This document shows positions 35,949 through 46,735 of a stretch of 55,381 bases of DNA, piece after piece. Within the stretch, counting starts at the first letter, position 1. The number at the start of each line of letters is the position of its first letter. Made by a program: the position numbers and the translations under genes. The notes beneath the pieces were generated by a model. The model saw only the letters and a list, made by a program, of their open reading frames with translations, was not told the DNA's origin and made no database searches. The stretch is from an uncultured Prevotellaceae bacterium (GTDB lineage Bacteria > Bacteroidota > Bacteroidia > Bacteroidales > Bacteroidaceae): the NCBI GenBank assembly GCA_945833925.1, contig CAMAFX010000008.1, positions 1 to 55,381 of the forward strand, given 5' to 3'.

Positions 35949-36698
35949 TTACTGAACCTTACAGCTCACATATTGACGGAAGATGGAGCGTGCATGCTCA
36001 GCCTCATCGCGTGTAAGCGCAGGTACACCCTTTAACGGATAATCGATGCCAAGCGACTCGTATTTTGCAGCACCCAAAGTATGGTAAGGCAGAACCTCTA
36101 TGCGCTCCACGACCGAGTAACGCGATGCATACTCAGCCACAGCACGCAGATACTTGTCGTCGTCATTGATACCGGGAGTTACAACGTGACGTATCCACGT
36201 TGGCTTGCCTGTCTGCTGCAAATGCTCCATAAGAAGATGGTTATTGGTGCGCGTGCATCCTGTCAGACTCTTGTGCAGGTCGTCATCGACAGTCTTCACG
36301 TCGAGCATAACCAAGTCAATCTGTTTTAATGCTTCCTTAACAGCATCGTTGAAAACCACCCCGCTCGTATCAAGACAGGTATGCAGTCCATTCTGCCTGC
36401 ACAGACCGAAGAACTCAGTAACGAACTCTGCCTGCATCAACGGCTCACCGCCGGTACACGTCACTCCACCACTCTTTATAAAGTTCCTGTATCTCAGCAC
36501 CTCTTCCATTAGTGCATCGGCAGACCACACGCCAAAGCCCGAAGCCTTGGCTCCGCTCTCTGATGGATTCACATCCCACGTGTCGGGATTATGGCAAAAC
36601 TTGCAACGCATTGGGCATCCCTGAAAGAACACCACGAACCTGATACCGGGACCGTCTACCGTGCCGAAGGATTCAAGAGAATGTATTTTTGCTTTCAT
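35949..36698 (-). CDS. pflA: Pyruvate formate-lyase activating enzyme
   Basis: A radical SAM enzyme that generates the glycyl radical of PflB. The 249-residue protein begins MKAKIHSLESFGTVDGPGIRFVVFFQGCPMRCKFCHNPDTW, with cluster cysteines in C-x3-C-x2-C spacing (about 28, 32, 35). The GGEP motif is in VTCTGGEPLMQ (about 78-88), and the PflA signature WIRHVVTPGINDDD is near 168-181. It lies 127 nt downstream of pflB, separated by a hairpin terminator, so read-through or an unseen promoter must supply it. Confidence 0.95.
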   Translation of the reverse strand: MKAKIHSLESFGTVDGPGIRFVVFFQGCPMRCKFCHNPDTWDVNPSESGAKASGFGVWSADALMEEVLRYRNFIKSGGVTCTGGEPLMQAEFVTEFFGLCRQNGLHTCLDTSGVVFNDAVKEALKQIDLVMLDVKTVDDDLHKSLTGCTRTNNHLLMEHLQQTGKPTWIRHVVTPGINDDDKYLRAVAEYASRYSVVERIEVLPYHTLGAAKYESLGIDYPLKGVPALTRDEAEHARSIFRQYVSCKVQ

Positions 36699-36765
36699 AA
36701 ATCAGTATACCTTTGTTTGTTATTGTGTGAGCAGAGAACCATAAAGAAAGAGAAACGCGCTAAGG

Positions 36766-36802
36766 ATAAAAAAGTCCTCCCCCACGTGTATGGAGAAGGA
36801 CT
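36766..36802 (-). terminator. Terminator between pflB and pflA
   Basis: On the minus strand AGTCCTTCTCC pairs with GGAGGACT (G-rich side with one extra base), followed by TTTTTT. It lies 24 nt after the pflB stop and before pflA. It probably makes pflB mRNA more abundant than pflA. Confidence 0.8.
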
Positions 36803-36825
36803 GTAATTATTGAGTGCCGATGTTA

Positions 36826-39066
36826 TTACATACACTGGTTGATAGTACGGCTCAACACATCGAGCTGCTGTTCGCGAGTCAACTTGACAAAGTTGACAGC
36901 GTAACCGCTGACACGGATAGTGAGCTGAGGATACTTCTCTGGATGCTCCATTGCGTCGACGAGCAAGTCACGGTCGAACACATTGACATTGAGGTGCTGA
37001 CCACCATCTGGAGTAAAGTAACCGTCCATCATGTTTACAAGGTTCTGAACCTGTGTCTCGCGGTCCTTGCCAAGAGCACTTGGGCTGATAGCGAATGTGT
37101 AAGAGATACCATCCTTAGAGTGGTGGAATGGCAACTTAGCCACACTGGCAAGAGCAGCAACCGCACCCTTCATATCGCGTGCATTCATTGGGTTAGCACC
37201 AGGAGCGAATGGAACACCCTTGGCACGACCGTCAGGAGTAGCACCTGTGTTACGTCCGTAAACTACGTTAGAAGTGATGGTAAGGAGTGACTGTGTTGGG
37301 ATAGCGTCACGATAAGTACGATGCTGACGAAGGTACTCCATAAACTTCTCAGTAAGCATTACAGCAATCTGGTCAGTCTCGTCACAGTTGTTGCCGAATG
37401 GTACATACTCGCCCTCCTCAATCTTGTAGTCGACAGCAAGTCCTGTTTCGTCGCGGATGATGCGAACCTTACAGTTCTTCATAGCTGCGATAGAGTCGGT
37501 AACGATAGAGATACCAGCAATACCGGTAGCACGTGTACGCTGAACGTCACCATCGTGAAGAGCCATCTCGAATGCCTCGTAGTCATACTTGTCGTGCATG
37601 TAGTGAATAATCTTCAATGCATTTACGTATGTCTTAGCCAACCAGCGCATCATAGCGTCAAAGCGTGGCCAAAACTCCTCGAATGTAAGGTAATCGCCTG
37701 TGATAGGGCTGAAGCGAGGACCTACCTGTGTGCCGTGCATCTCGTCGCGACCACCGTTGATAGCGTAGAGCATACACTTAGCCAAGTTGGCACGAGCACC
37801 GAAGAACTGCATCTGCTTACCAATCTTCATTGGGCTTACGCAGCAAGCTATACCATAGTCATCACCCAACTCAGGACGCATCAGGTCGTCATTCTCGTAC
37901 TGGATGGCGCTGGTGTCCATGCTGACCTTAGCGCAGTACTTCTTCCAAGCCTCTGGAAGACGCTCGCTCCACAGAACAGTAAGGTTTGGCTCTGGTGAAG
38001 GACCCATATTATAGAGAGTGTGAAGAAGACGGAAATCTGTCTTTGTAACAAGGTTACGACCATCGATACCCATACCACCTACGCTGGTAGTAGCCCAGAT
38101 TGGGTCACCGCTGAAGAGGTCGTTGTATTCAGGAGTACGAAGGAAGCGAACGATACGCAGCTTCATTACCAACTGGTCGATCATCTCCTGAGCCTCAGCC
38201 TCGGTGATGACGCCATTCTTGAGGTCACGCTGAATATAGATATCGAGGAAGGCACTGACACGGCCGAAACTCATAGCAGCACCGTCCTGGTCCTTGACTG
38301 CACCCAGATAACCGAAGTATGTCCACTGGATAGCCTCGCGAGCATTTGTTGCAGGCTTTGTTACGTCAAAACCGTAAGCTGCACACATACGCTCAAACTC
38401 CTTGAGAGCACTGATCTGGTCAGTAATCTCCTCGCGGCAGCGAACGATCTCCTCTGTGAACTCCTGAATATCGATACGCTTGTGGAAACGCTTCTTCTCC
38501 TCGATAAGGTTTGTTGTACCGTAGAGAGCGATACGACGGTAGTCACCGATGATACGACCACGGCCGTATGCATCTGGCAGACCAGTGATGATATGTGCAT
38601 GACGTGCAGCCTTGATATCGTCATTATATGCTGCGAACACACCCTCGTTGTGAGTCTTGCGATAGCGTGTATAAATCTTCTTGGTAAGAGGATCCAACTC
38701 GTATCCGTAAGCCTTCAAAGCGCTCTCAACCATACGGATACCACCCTTTGGGAAGATACCGCGCTTGAGTGGCTTGTCGGTCTGCAGACCAACGATAACC
38801 TCACTGTCCTTGTCTATATAACCGGGTCCGTAGGTATCGATACTCTGTGGCAATTTCGTCTCAGCGTCATATACACCCTTCTCGCGTTCTACCTCAAACA
38901 TTTCGCTGAGGATGCTCCACAACTTATTGGTCTTCTCACTTGGACCTGCCAAGAACGACTCGTCACCATCATAAGGTTCGTAGTTGTGCTGGATGAAGTC
39001 GCGTACATCAATCTCATGCTTCCAGCATGTTCCTTTGAAATCAGTCTGTAAGTTCTTTAATTCCAT
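36826..39066 (-). CDS. pflB: Formate C-acetyltransferase (pyruvate formate-lyase)
   Basis: Splits pyruvate with CoA into acetyl-CoA and formate, the central anaerobic step that feeds acetate production and the formate pool. The 746-residue length is normal. The N-terminal pyruvate-lyase domain holds the active-site cysteine pair in [15 protein letters not shown] (about 402-416). The C-terminal glycyl radical loop is [19 protein letters not shown] (about 719-737). It has a near-consensus promoter (39108-39138) and ends at its own terminator. The activase gene pflA follows. Confidence 0.97.
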   Translation of the reverse strand: MELKNLQTDFKGTCWKHEIDVRDFIQHNYEPYDGDESFLAGPSEKTNKLWSILSEMFEVEREKGVYDAETKLPQSIDTYGPGYIDKDSEVIVGLQTDKPLKRGIFPKGGIRMVESALKAYGYELDPLTKKIYTRYRKTHNEGVFAAYNDDIKAARHAHIITGLPDAYGRGRIIGDYRRIALYGTTNLIEEKKRFHKRIDIQEFTEEIVRCREEITDQISALKEFERMCAAYGFDVTKPATNAREAIQWTYFGYLGAVKDQDGAAMSFGRVSAFLDIYIQRDLKNGVITEAEAQEMIDQLVMKLRIVRFLRTPEYNDLFSGDPIWATTSVGGMGIDGRNLVTKTDFRLLHTLYNMGPSPEPNLTVLWSERLPEAWKKYCAKVSMDTSAIQYENDDLMRPELGDDYGIACCVSPMKIGKQMQFFGARANLAKCMLYAINGGRDEMHGTQVGPRFSPITGDYLTFEEFWPRFDAMMRWLAKTYVNALKIIHYMHDKYDYEAFEMALHDGDVQRTRATGIAGISIVTDSIAAMKNCKVRIIRDETGLAVDYKIEEGEYVPFGNNCDETDQIAVMLTEKFMEYLRQHRTYRDAIPTQSLLTITSNVVYGRNTGATPDGRAKGVPFAPGANPMNARDMKGAVAALASVAKLPFHHSKDGISYTFAISPSALGKDRETQVQNLVNMMDGYFTPDGGQHLNVNVFDRDLLVDAMEHPEKYPQLTIRVSGYAVNFVKLTREQQLDVLSRTINQCM

Positions 39067-39107
39067 GCAATGAAGAATTTATTGTTAAAAAATGGATGTT
39101 TCGAATA

Positions 39108-39138
39108 CAAAAGTAATTTATTTATCGCATTTTACAAA
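39108..39138 (-). promoter_or_regulatory. Promoter of pflB
   Basis: On the minus strand TTTG (39138-39135) and TACTTTTG (39115-39108), spacing 19 bp, 42 nt before the ATG. Confidence 0.75.
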
Positions 39139-39154
39139 ATGAAAGTCACATATC

Positions 39155-39186
39155 TTGCACTTTTTTCACAAAATTATATATCTTTG
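39155..39186 (+). promoter_or_regulatory. Promoter of the large GH43 gene
   Basis: TTG (39155-39157) and TATCTTTG (39179-39186), spacing 21 bp, 35 nt before the ATG at 39221. Confidence 0.75.
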
Positions 39187-39220
39187 TGACTAAGACAATA
39201 ATAATATAATAATGTATCGT

Positions 39221-42142
39221 ATGAAAAAGATATTTATATGCGCTATGCTGTCGGTTGCCGCAGTCTCGACAAAAGCACAGACACAGCTCTCGACAGAGCA
39301 ACTTAACACCGGTTATCAGACAAGCGGAGGTTCGGTAATCTCCATACACGACCCTTCGGTAGTCTTCCGCAACGGAACATACACCATCTGGGGCTCTCAC
39401 CTCGGCGTGGCACAGAGCAAGGACCTTGTCAACTGGACCCCTATGCGCGCGGACAACAGCACATTCCGCCGCCTGTCAGCCCAAGGTTCGACAACATCCT
39501 CCAACTGCGGACACCGCGATGCATTCAGCATACAGCAGGTAACCAAGGTCAAGAATTACAAGGGCGAGACCGTAGACTTCCCGAACTTCGACGCCAAGGC
39601 ATACTGTTCGCGCTATGCTGACGACATGACGACATGGATTGACGGCGACATGTGGGCGCCAGACATCATCTACAACGAGTCGATGAAGAAATGGTGTATG
39701 TACATGAGTTGCAACGGTGACAACTGGTCGAGCATCATCATACTGCTCACATCATCATCGCCCACCGGTCCGTTCACCTACCAGGGTCCAGTGGTTATGG
39801 GCGGCTTCAACGGACAGACCTACGATGGTGTGCCAGCGCCCAAGATTGGCGAGACCGACTACACCATCGCCACTGGCGAGACGACACTGCCCAGCAGATA
39901 CATCAAGGGTGACAACGGCACATACTGGCCAAACTGCATCGACCCTTGCGTCTTCTACGACGAGGAGGGCGAGCTGTGGATGTCATACGGTTCGTGGAGC
40001 GGAGGCATCTTCATGCTCAAGCTTGACGAGGAAACCGGCTTGCGCGACTACACCTACACCTACCCCAGCGACTACAATGCCAAAGGTGCCAACGGTGTCA
40101 GCGACCCTTATTTCGGAAAGAAGATTGCCGGAGGATACTACGTCAGCGGTGAGGGCAGCTACATACAGCACATCGGCAAGTACTACTATCTCTTCATGAG
40201 CTACGGAGGCTTTGCACCCGACGGCGGATACGAGATGCGCATCTTCCGCAGCGAGAAGCCCGACGGACCATACAAGGACGCAAGCGGCAATCAGGCAACC
40301 TTCACCGGTTACCGGCTGAACTATGGTATCAACTCAAACGACACAAGGGGAATGCTGCTGATGGCATCGTACAACGACTGGGGCGGCATACAGAACGTAG
40401 GCGAGCGTGCTCAGGGACACAACTCGGCATGTACAGACAACAAGGGACGTTCTTTTGTTGTTTACCACACCAAGTTCAACGACGGAACAGACGGTCATCA
40501 GGTACGCGTCCACCAGCTCTTCACCAATAGGAACGGATGGCTCGTAGCAGCACCATTCTGCTATCAGGGCGAAGTGCAGACGGACGAGGATATTGCTGCA
40601 GGATGCCCCTGGACAAAGGAAGAACTGACAGGTGACTACCAGATTCTTCTGCACCCCTACAAACTGAATCAGAAGGAATACGAGGAGATGACGCCATCCA
40701 CCATCACGCTGGCTGAGGACGGAAGCGTGAAGGGTGACGCAACAGGAACATGGAGCCTGACCGACGGCACTGCATACATGTCGATCAAGGTGGGCGGTGT
40801 AACTCACTATGGTGTGTTCTGCAAGCAGCACATCAACGGAGCAACAACAGCCAACTACAAGACCACCAACCTTGAAGCCATCGCATTTACTGCCATGTCT
40901 CAGAGCGGCGTGTCACTGTGGGGCTACAAGTTGAAGCCCGAGAGTGCCCTGGCATGGAACTTCAAGCGAAACATGATTGCCGTGAAGGATGGTGCAACGA
41001 TCACAAGCAACATAAGACTGATGTTCGACACCGACAACAATACAGTGTTGACATGGACTTCGTCCGAACCAAGCATCATCAGCGAGACAGGAAAGTACAA
41101 CCCTGCAGGACTTGAAAGCGCCAAGGAAGTCACACTGACAGGACGACTCAGTTGCGGCGACTGTTTCTGGCAGCAGCAGTACACCGTCAAGGCTCAGAAG
41201 GAAATAATCCCGAGCGGCGACTATCTCGATGGACTGGTAGCCTACTACGACTTCAACGAGAAGCCCACATACAACAACTACAAGCCAAGCACAGAGACCG
41301 AATACGACCGTGTAACATATGGCAAGTGGAACAACGGAACAGCACCGACACTGGAGAACGACTACGACCGTGATGGGCAGATTGTACACCAGGCCTTCGG
41401 AGCAAACGGCAGCAACAGCTACTGCAGAATGTCAAATCCTCTGTACAACGACACAGAGATGAATGGATTCACCGTAAGCGCATGGATAAAGCCTAACACC
41501 GAAAACATGTGGGACGCACTGTGGGGATTCTTCCACGCTGCCAGCGCAACGAGCACCACATCGGGCAGACTCTTCCTTACCGGCAACGCATATCTTGGCT
41601 TCAACGATGCCAACAACAACTACTTCGACATCAACTATCCCGGAAGCAGCATCTACACCGATATTCCTGTCGGAAAGTGGACATTGGTAACCATCACTGT
41701 CGGAAAAGACAACGGTGTAAGACTATACCTGAACGGCACGAACAAGACCACACACTCTGTAGCAAGCAGCTATGGCGCAACATCAGCCAAGACACTGAAG
41801 AGCGAAGACGTGGTGAAGACAGTGGCAGCACTGAAATACTTCTACCTCGGAAACGGTTCGTTCTGGGGCAGTGCCGATGCATGTTTCGACGACTTGATGA
41901 TATATAACCGCGAGCTCTCGTCTTCTGACGTGCGTGCTCTCAACTCGATGAGCAACCGTGTCACAGACTTCTCTACAGGCAAGAACGGCAAGAACGAGCC
42001 TACCGGAATCGAAGTAGTCAGAGAAGCAGCCGGTGGCAATCGCATCAAGTACGGCACCTACGATGTCAGCGGTCGCCGCTACGGTATGGAGCCACAAAGC
42101 CACGGCATTTATATAGTAAATGGGAAAAAGGTGGTCAAGTAA
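39221..42142 (+). CDS. Multidomain GH43 endo-arabinanase-like protein with LamG and C-terminal sorting-like tail
   Basis: A 973-residue secreted protein; the ATG opening MKKIFICAML is chosen over one 9 nt earlier because it gives the cleaner signal peptide (cleavage after KAQ, residue 20). A GH43 propeller (about 38-460) has catalytic D44 (IHDPSVV), D241 (NCIDPCV) and E311 (SGEGSYI), as in arabinan endo-1,5-alpha-L-arabinanases. A lipocalin-like GH43 C-terminal domain follows (about 480-575, GDYQILLHPYKLNQ). Next is an atrophied bacterial Ig-like segment (about 585-675, TLTGRLSCGD). A LamG/concanavalin domain covers about 685-905 (DGLVAYYDFNE, GFTVSAWIKP, CFDDLMIYNRELSSSDVRALN). The C-terminus is YDVSGRRYG then GIYIVNGKKVVK, like T9SS-type sorting tails. 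It probably attacks arabinan side chains of pectin. Monocistronic. Confidence 0.85.
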   Translation: MKKIFICAMLSVAAVSTKAQTQLSTEQLNTGYQTSGGSVISIHDPSVVFRNGTYTIWGSHLGVAQSKDLVNWTPMRADNSTFRRLSAQGSTTSSNCGHRDAFSIQQVTKVKNYKGETVDFPNFDAKAYCSRYADDMTTWIDGDMWAPDIIYNESMKKWCMYMSCNGDNWSSIIILLTSSSPTGPFTYQGPVVMGGFNGQTYDGVPAPKIGETDYTIATGETTLPSRYIKGDNGTYWPNCIDPCVFYDEEGELWMSYGSWSGGIFMLKLDEETGLRDYTYTYPSDYNAKGANGVSDPYFGKKIAGGYYVSGEGSYIQHIGKYYYLFMSYGGFAPDGGYEMRIFRSEKPDGPYKDASGNQATFTGYRLNYGINSNDTRGMLLMASYNDWGGIQNVGERAQGHNSACTDNKGRSFVVYHTKFNDGTDGHQVRVHQLFTNRNGWLVAAPFCYQGEVQTDEDIAAGCPWTKEELTGDYQILLHPYKLNQKEYEEMTPSTITLAEDGSVKGDATGTWSLTDGTAYMSIKVGGVTHYGVFCKQHINGATTANYKTTNLEAIAFTAMSQSGVSLWGYKLKPESALAWNFKRNMIAVKDGATITSNIRLMFDTDNNTVLTWTSSEPSIISETGKYNPAGLESAKEVTLTGRLSCGDCFWQQQYTVKAQKEIIPSGDYLDGLVAYYDFNEKPTYNNYKPSTETEYDRVTYGKWNNGTAPTLENDYDRDGQIVHQAFGANGSNSYCRMSNPLYNDTEMNGFTVSAWIKPNTENMWDALWGFFHAASATSTTSGRLFLTGNAYLGFNDANNNYFDINYPGSSIYTDIPVGKWTLVTITVGKDNGVRLYLNGTNKTTHSVASSYGATSAKTLKSEDVVKTVAALKYFYLGNGSFWGSADACFDDLMIYNRELSSSDVRALNSMSNRVTDFSTGKNGKNEPTGIEVVREAAGGNRIKYGTYDVSGRRYGMEPQSHGIYIVNGKKVVK

Positions 42143-42153
42143 CCACCTTTCCC
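42122..42153 (+). terminator. Hairpin overlapping the stop of the large GH43 gene
   Basis: GGTGGT/ACCACC extended by AAA/TTT and GGG/CCC around the stop codon (42140-42142). No long T run follows, so its function is uncertain. Confidence 0.45.
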
Positions 42154-42203
42154 CCATGTTTCGATTTTCTGGAGATAACTTTATTAACTCCAGTTTAATT
42201 CCA

Positions 42204-43046
42204 CTATTCAATGACACAATCGGCAGGAGCCTTCTGGTTTCTGTCGATTATTGTTTCACCAATCTTTCCATTAACCTTGATGTGTCCGCTCGTCGGATTC
42301 TTGATGCTGGGCACGTCGCCGTTGATGGTGGCACTGATGGTGCTGTACTCGAACGCGAGTATAGCGTCATCGCCGATTATGCAGTCCTCCATAACCAGAT
42401 TCTCGCAATAGCACAATGGCTGTTCGCCCGTGATGCGGCAACGAACAAGGCGAAGGTTCTTGGCATACCATCCCAGATATTCGCCGTTTATCTCGCTGTC
42501 ACAGACAGTCACGTTCTCGCTCTCCCACAACGAGTCCTTCGAGTTGAGCACACAGTTGTGAATCTCCACATTCTTTGAGTACTGGAACGAGTAGTTACCG
42601 TTGAGAACTACATTCTCGAGATAGACATCGTTAGTGTGCATGCCAAGATAGTCTGCGTTGTCAATGCGTGTGTTCGTTATCCTTACGTCATCACAGTCCC
42701 ACAGAGTCTCCTCTGCATTTGGGAACAGACATTCGCTGACACGTATGCCATTCATTCTGCGGAACATCTTCGGTGCCTCTACGTTGCAGTGATCCAGTTC
42801 ACCGTTGGCACTGTACCACAGCGACGAGCGTGCACTTTCGCGGAACAGGCAGTCATGAGCCTTGAAGTTGCGACACTCCCAGAACACATACTTGCCCTCG
42901 AAAGTACAACCCTCTGCCTCGATGTCCGATGTCTCCTTCAGCGACGACTCACCCACATGTATGGTAACACCTTCCAGACGCAGATTATGTTCGCAGTAGA
43001 GCGGGCGCTCTCCGCCGAACTCTTCATTCTTTATTACCTTCATCAT
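42204..43046 (-). CDS. DUF3737 family protein (right-handed beta-helix)
   Basis: A 280-residue protein made of repeated short strands, each turn about 18-22 residues with a C/E/W-rich pattern (EAEGCTFEGKYVFWECRNFKAHDC, HCNVEAPKMFRRMNGIRVSEC, NCVLNSKDSLWESENVTVCDSEI). This matches DUF3737, a cytoplasmic beta-helix family found in Bacteroidetes and Firmicutes whose function is unknown. The N-terminus (MMKVIKNEEFGGERPLYCEHNLRLEGV) is typical and there is no signal peptide. It stands between the large GH43 gene (convergent) and the MATE gene (same strand, 114 nt upstream). I found no clear TAnnTTTG box in its upstream region. Confidence 0.85.
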   Translation of the reverse strand: MMKVIKNEEFGGERPLYCEHNLRLEGVTIHVGESSLKETSDIEAEGCTFEGKYVFWECRNFKAHDCLFRESARSSLWYSANGELDHCNVEAPKMFRRMNGIRVSECLFPNAEETLWDCDDVRITNTRIDNADYLGMHTNDVYLENVVLNGNYSFQYSKNVEIHNCVLNSKDSLWESENVTVCDSEINGEYLGWYAKNLRLVRCRITGEQPLCYCENLVMEDCIIGDDAILAFEYSTISATINGDVPSIKNPTSGHIKVNGKIGETIIDRNQKAPADCVIE

Positions 43047-43160
43047 ACCTTATTATATTATATATTATACTCGTTCATTTTTTACAGGAGTAAATGGGAG
43101 TTATCAGGAGTTAACGGACGATAGAACCATTCTCAAAGGTCAACTACATTTGTCCGATAA

Positions 43161-44525
43161 CTACCGCCTGCTCCTATTAACCCTGATCTTCATCGCCAGA
43201 CGTACCAGGAAGATGATGCCGCGCACGCACAGTTCGATTGCCATAGCAAGCCACACGCCAGCCAGGCCCATTGACGATGCCAGCATCCATGCCAGCGGAA
43301 TCCTTACCATCCAGATGCTGCAGAGGTTCATGATGCAAGGCACAAGCGTGTCGCCCATACCCACAAAGACACCGTAAACGACAATCGAGGCTGCATACAT
43401 CGGTTCGGCATACGCCTCTATGCGCAGGGCGACGGTTCCTACCGACTGTACAGCCGTATCTATATTCATCACCGCCATTATCTGCGGCGCAAAGACATAC
43501 ATCACGGCACCGAGCGCCGACATAACTGCTATGCCGAGGAAAACCGTAAGCCACGAGAAACTGCGCACCAGGTCGTGACGCTTTGCTCCGACACTCTGCC
43601 CTATGAGCGTAGTTGCAGCATCGCCTATGCCATAGCCCGGCATGTAGCACAGGCTCTCAACGGTGATGCCTATGGTGTTGGCTGCTATCGCCACCGTTCC
43701 GAGCGGAGCCACGATGACGGTGCTGACTATCTGCGCTCCGCAGAACACAATATGCTCCACAGCCATCGGCAGACCAATCTTCAACGCATCGCGTATGATG
43801 CCCCACTCCGGTCTGAGATGACCGGGATGAGAGAGCAGTTTCAGTTCGCAGCTGAAGCACAGCAGATACACGAGGCTCGCCGCAGCGCATACCGTGCCCG
43901 ACAGCGATGTTGCCAGAGCCGCTCCCGTAACACCCCATCTTGGGATAAAGAATATGTTGAACACTACGTCGAGGGCACACATCAGCGCACCGCTGAACAT
44001 AGGGACGGTCATGTTGCCACTGGCACGCAGCATACTGTTGCTAAGATGAAGCATCTGCATCACCGGTACGGTAAGCGCCCATATCAGGAAATAACTTCGA
44101 GCCTGACTCACCACGTTGCCTGTTCCTCCCAACCATTCAGGCAGTGCACCGTGAATGGCTACACAGAAGAGGCACACAAGCATGGCAAAGCAGAAGCACA
44201 GAAGCAGCGACTGACGCAATATGTCGCGCGCCCGCTCGTTCTCCTTTGCACCGATGCGCTGTGCCACGAGGACAGAGAAGCCCGTACCAACGGAAACGGT
44301 CAGTCCGCCGAAGAGCCACGTCGTAGTGCTAACCAGTCCGATGCTGGCAGAGGCAGAGGCACCCAGCTTACCCACCATCATGGCGTCGATATACTGCATG
44401 ACGATGCTACTCAGCTGACCCAGCATAGCAGGCACACTGAGCAGGGCGACAAGACGCACCTTCTCGCCACGGCTCATCTCACCGCCGTCACGCAGTTGTT
44501 CAAGTAACTGGTTCTTTCCTCTCAT
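43161..44525 (-). CDS. MATE family multidrug/metabolite exporter
   Basis: A 454-residue protein with twelve predicted membrane segments in two MatE repeats. The first opens with LVALLSVPAMLGQLSSIVMQYIDAMMVGKLGASASASIGL (about 26-65), the second with ALKIGLPMAVEHIVFCGAQIVSTVIVAPLG (about 245-274) and the conserved GYGIGDAATTLIGQSVGAKR. MATE proteins export cationic drugs or metabolites using sodium or proton gradients; the substrate is not readable. Its ATG overlaps the stop of the Pif1-like helicase by 4 nt (ATGA), so the two genes share an mRNA, without an obvious functional link. Confidence 0.92.
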   Translation of the reverse strand: MRGKNQLLEQLRDGGEMSRGEKVRLVALLSVPAMLGQLSSIVMQYIDAMMVGKLGASASASIGLVSTTTWLFGGLTVSVGTGFSVLVAQRIGAKENERARDILRQSLLLCFCFAMLVCLFCVAIHGALPEWLGGTGNVVSQARSYFLIWALTVPVMQMLHLSNSMLRASGNMTVPMFSGALMCALDVVFNIFFIPRWGVTGAALATSLSGTVCAAASLVYLLCFSCELKLLSHPGHLRPEWGIIRDALKIGLPMAVEHIVFCGAQIVSTVIVAPLGTVAIAANTIGITVESLCYMPGYGIGDAATTLIGQSVGAKRHDLVRSFSWLTVFLGIAVMSALGAVMYVFAPQIMAVMNIDTAVQSVGTVALRIEAYAEPMYAASIVVYGVFVGMGDTLVPCIMNLCSIWMVRIPLAWMLASSMGLAGVWLAMAIELCVRGIIFLVRLAMKIRVNRSRR

Positions 44526-46570
44526 TTCTTTCTATACCACTTCCACTGCTGTTTTTCCTTTGGTTTGGCATCGTCCTCGGCACCGACAACACCCAGTCGT
44601 CGTGCCAGCACGCTGCCCTCCTCTTCGCACCCCTTACTGTTGGGCACAACGCCAGCGCTCTCGGCATAACGTGATGCCGCCCTTCCCACATTCTTCTGGC
44701 GCGTCGCTGTCTTCTTTGTCTCTTTCTCTATCAGTGCGTTCGCCTTGCTCTTCAGATAGGTCTTCACGGAGAAACCCTCGTCTGCACACGCGCGCAGTGT
44801 GAACAGCTTCACCCTGTAGCTCTGCGTCAGGCTGTCCATTGCATTGGCAAACTGCTTCTTGGTCTGCTGGTTACCGATGGTGAATTTTCCTTTGTTTATG
44901 ACAGGGACGATAATCTGCATCAACTGCTCGGCAAAGTAGTTGGCACCAGCCTTGATGCGTTCCTGGAGCCTCTCCATGTCGCCCGCCTGCAGCAGTTGGC
45001 AGTACTGTGCCTGGAACTTCGACTGCACTACAACGATTCTCTTGGCAAGTTCGTCGCGCGTGCCTTTCAGCATCGCAAGGTATTCCGGCTGCTGATGGTA
45101 CAGGTGTTCGTCCACCACCCTCAGCAGGTACGAGAAATCCTGAACGCACTGCGCAAAGCGGAACTGCTCGTCGAGCAGCGAACGGAAATATGCTGCACGC
45201 ATCTCCGACAACTTCCCCCTTGCAGCCTGAGCCTCGCTCAACTGGGTACTGATGTACGACTCCACGTTATGGTCTATCTTTAGCGACTGCAACTGCAGGG
45301 GCCTTGGCAGAACCAGTCCCTCCAGACTGCGGCAGCGACTCAGCGCCACGTACACCTGTCCGTGGGCAAAGGCGTCGTTGATGTCGACCACGGCATGGTC
45401 GAACGTCAGTCCCTGACTCTTGTGCACGGTTATCGCCCAAGCCAGACGCAGCGGGTACTGGGTGAACTTGCCTTCCACCTCCTCGCGTATCTCGCCCGTC
45501 TTTTCATCTATTACATATTTGGTGTTCTCCCACTCCAGGCGCGGCACTTTTATAGCCTTCTCGTCGCCTGGGCACATCACCATCACCTCGTTACAGTAGA
45601 TGCTGACCACGGTTCCTATCTTTCCGTTGTAGAAGAGATGTTCTGACGAAATGTCGTTCTTGAGAAACATCACCTGTGCCCCGACCTTCAGTCCCAGCTG
45701 CATCTCGGCCGGATAACTCGTCTCGGGGAAGTTTCCGTCAACGGTGGCGGTGAAGAGTTTCAGATCGCCCTGCAGCATGGCGAGCTGCTTCTCGTTGTAT
45801 CGCTGTGCCATGTAGTTGTGAGTGGTGAGGCGAATCCATCCCTCGCCCGGCGGTGGATTGAAATTCGGCATATACCGGCTGTCGAGTGCCCTTACCACCT
45901 CAGTGTCGACATTTCCCTCGCGTATCTTGCCAAGCAGGCTGACGAAGTAGTCGTCCGACTGCCTGTAGACGTGCTGCAGTTCTATGGTGACGTATTTTAT
46001 CTGCTGCAGCGCATGGCTGCTGAAGAAATAAGGTGTCTCGTAATAAGGCGAAAGGAGGCTCCATTCCTCGTCGGTGGCTACGGGAGCCAGCTGCTGAAGG
46101 TCGCCGATGAGGAGCAGTTGCACGCCGCCAAAGGGCCTGTTCCTGTCCTTGTACTTGCGCAGCACTCCGTCGATGGCATCGAGCAGGTCGCATCGCACCA
46201 TCGATATCTCGTCAATTATCAGCAGGTCGAGCGTGCGGAAGATGTTCTTCTTCTCCTTGCTCATCTGGTAGAAACGGCTCTTGCCCGAGTCCTTGTAGTT
46301 GCGGCCTGCCGAGTTCAGTCCGCTGCCTGCCGACTCTCCTTCGGGAATGTGTATTCCGGGCGACAACTGGAAGAACGAGTGTATGGTGACGCCCTGTGCG
46401 TTGATGGCTGCCACACCGGTTGGTGCAACCACTACCATTCGCTTCGGTGCCAGTTCCTTCAGCTTGCGCAGGAAGGTGGTCTTGCCCGTTCCTGCCTTGC
46501 CGGTCAGAAACACGCTGACGTCAGTGCCCTCCACAAACTGCCATGCCAGGTTCATCTCTTCGTTGTGCAT
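44522..46570 (-). CDS. Pif1/RecD-like superfamily 1 DNA helicase
   Basis: A 682-residue ATP-dependent helicase. Walker A is [18 protein letters not shown] (about 20-37), then [22 protein letters not shown] (motif Ia). Walker B is [10 protein letters not shown], and motif III is [12 protein letters not shown]. The C-terminal motifs V/VI are [13 protein letters not shown] and [17 protein letters not shown]. This is the Pif1 layout, 5'-3' unwinding of recombination intermediates and G-quadruplexes in known members. Residues about 440-682 form a long helical C-terminal region, including [16 protein letters not shown], with a helicase-accessory/HTH-like pattern, ending in a Lys-rich tail. It heads an operon with the MATE gene. 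A weak promoter (TAATTTCG, 46614-46607 minus, TTG 18 bp upstream) may drive it. Confidence 0.88.
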   Translation of the reverse strand: MHNEEMNLAWQFVEGTDVSVFLTGKAGTGKTTFLRKLKELAPKRMVVVAPTGVAAINAQGVTIHSFFQLSPGIHIPEGESAGSGLNSAGRNYKDSGKSRFYQMSKEKKNIFRTLDLLIIDEISMVRCDLLDAIDGVLRKYKDRNRPFGGVQLLLIGDLQQLAPVATDEEWSLLSPYYETPYFFSSHALQQIKYVTIELQHVYRQSDDYFVSLLGKIREGNVDTEVVRALDSRYMPNFNPPPGEGWIRLTTHNYMAQRYNEKQLAMLQGDLKLFTATVDGNFPETSYPAEMQLGLKVGAQVMFLKNDISSEHLFYNGKIGTVVSIYCNEVMVMCPGDEKAIKVPRLEWENTKYVIDEKTGEIREEVEGKFTQYPLRLAWAITVHKSQGLTFDHAVVDINDAFAHGQVYVALSRCRSLEGLVLPRPLQLQSLKIDHNVESYISTQLSEAQAARGKLSEMRAAYFRSLLDEQFRFAQCVQDFSYLLRVVDEHLYHQQPEYLAMLKGTRDELAKRIVVVQSKFQAQYCQLLQAGDMERLQERIKAGANYFAEQLMQIIVPVINKGKFTIGNQQTKKQFANAMDSLTQSYRVKLFTLRACADEGFSVKTYLKSKANALIEKETKKTATRQKNVGRAASRYAESAGVVPNSKGCEEEGSVLARRLGVVGAEDDAKPKEKQQWKWYRKK

Positions 46571-46647
46571 ACGTCCTTCTCCTTTCTCTCGTTAATTTTC
46601 AAACCGCGAAATTACAAAAAAAACACGACTTTCAAGACGAAACGACC

Positions 46648-46666
46648 GACAATCTGCCACATTGTC
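46648..46666. promoter_or_regulatory. Short palindrome between the helicase and clpB
   Basis: GACAAT, 7 bp, ATTGTC, 70 nt before the clpB ATG in a divergent intergenic region. It could be an operator; no CIRCE element is present. Confidence 0.3.
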
Positions 46667-46735
46667 TGCAATTTAGGCATTGGAAAGAAAGTTGAAGGCA
46701 ACAGAGCAAAGAAAAACCCACAAAATAATTGTAAA

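Noticed and set aside
45818..46735. In-frame N-terminal extension of clpB of about 300 residues
   Set aside because: It is antisense to the Pif1-like helicase, has no Clp_N similarity, and the ATG at 46736 directly precedes the NBD1 sequence.
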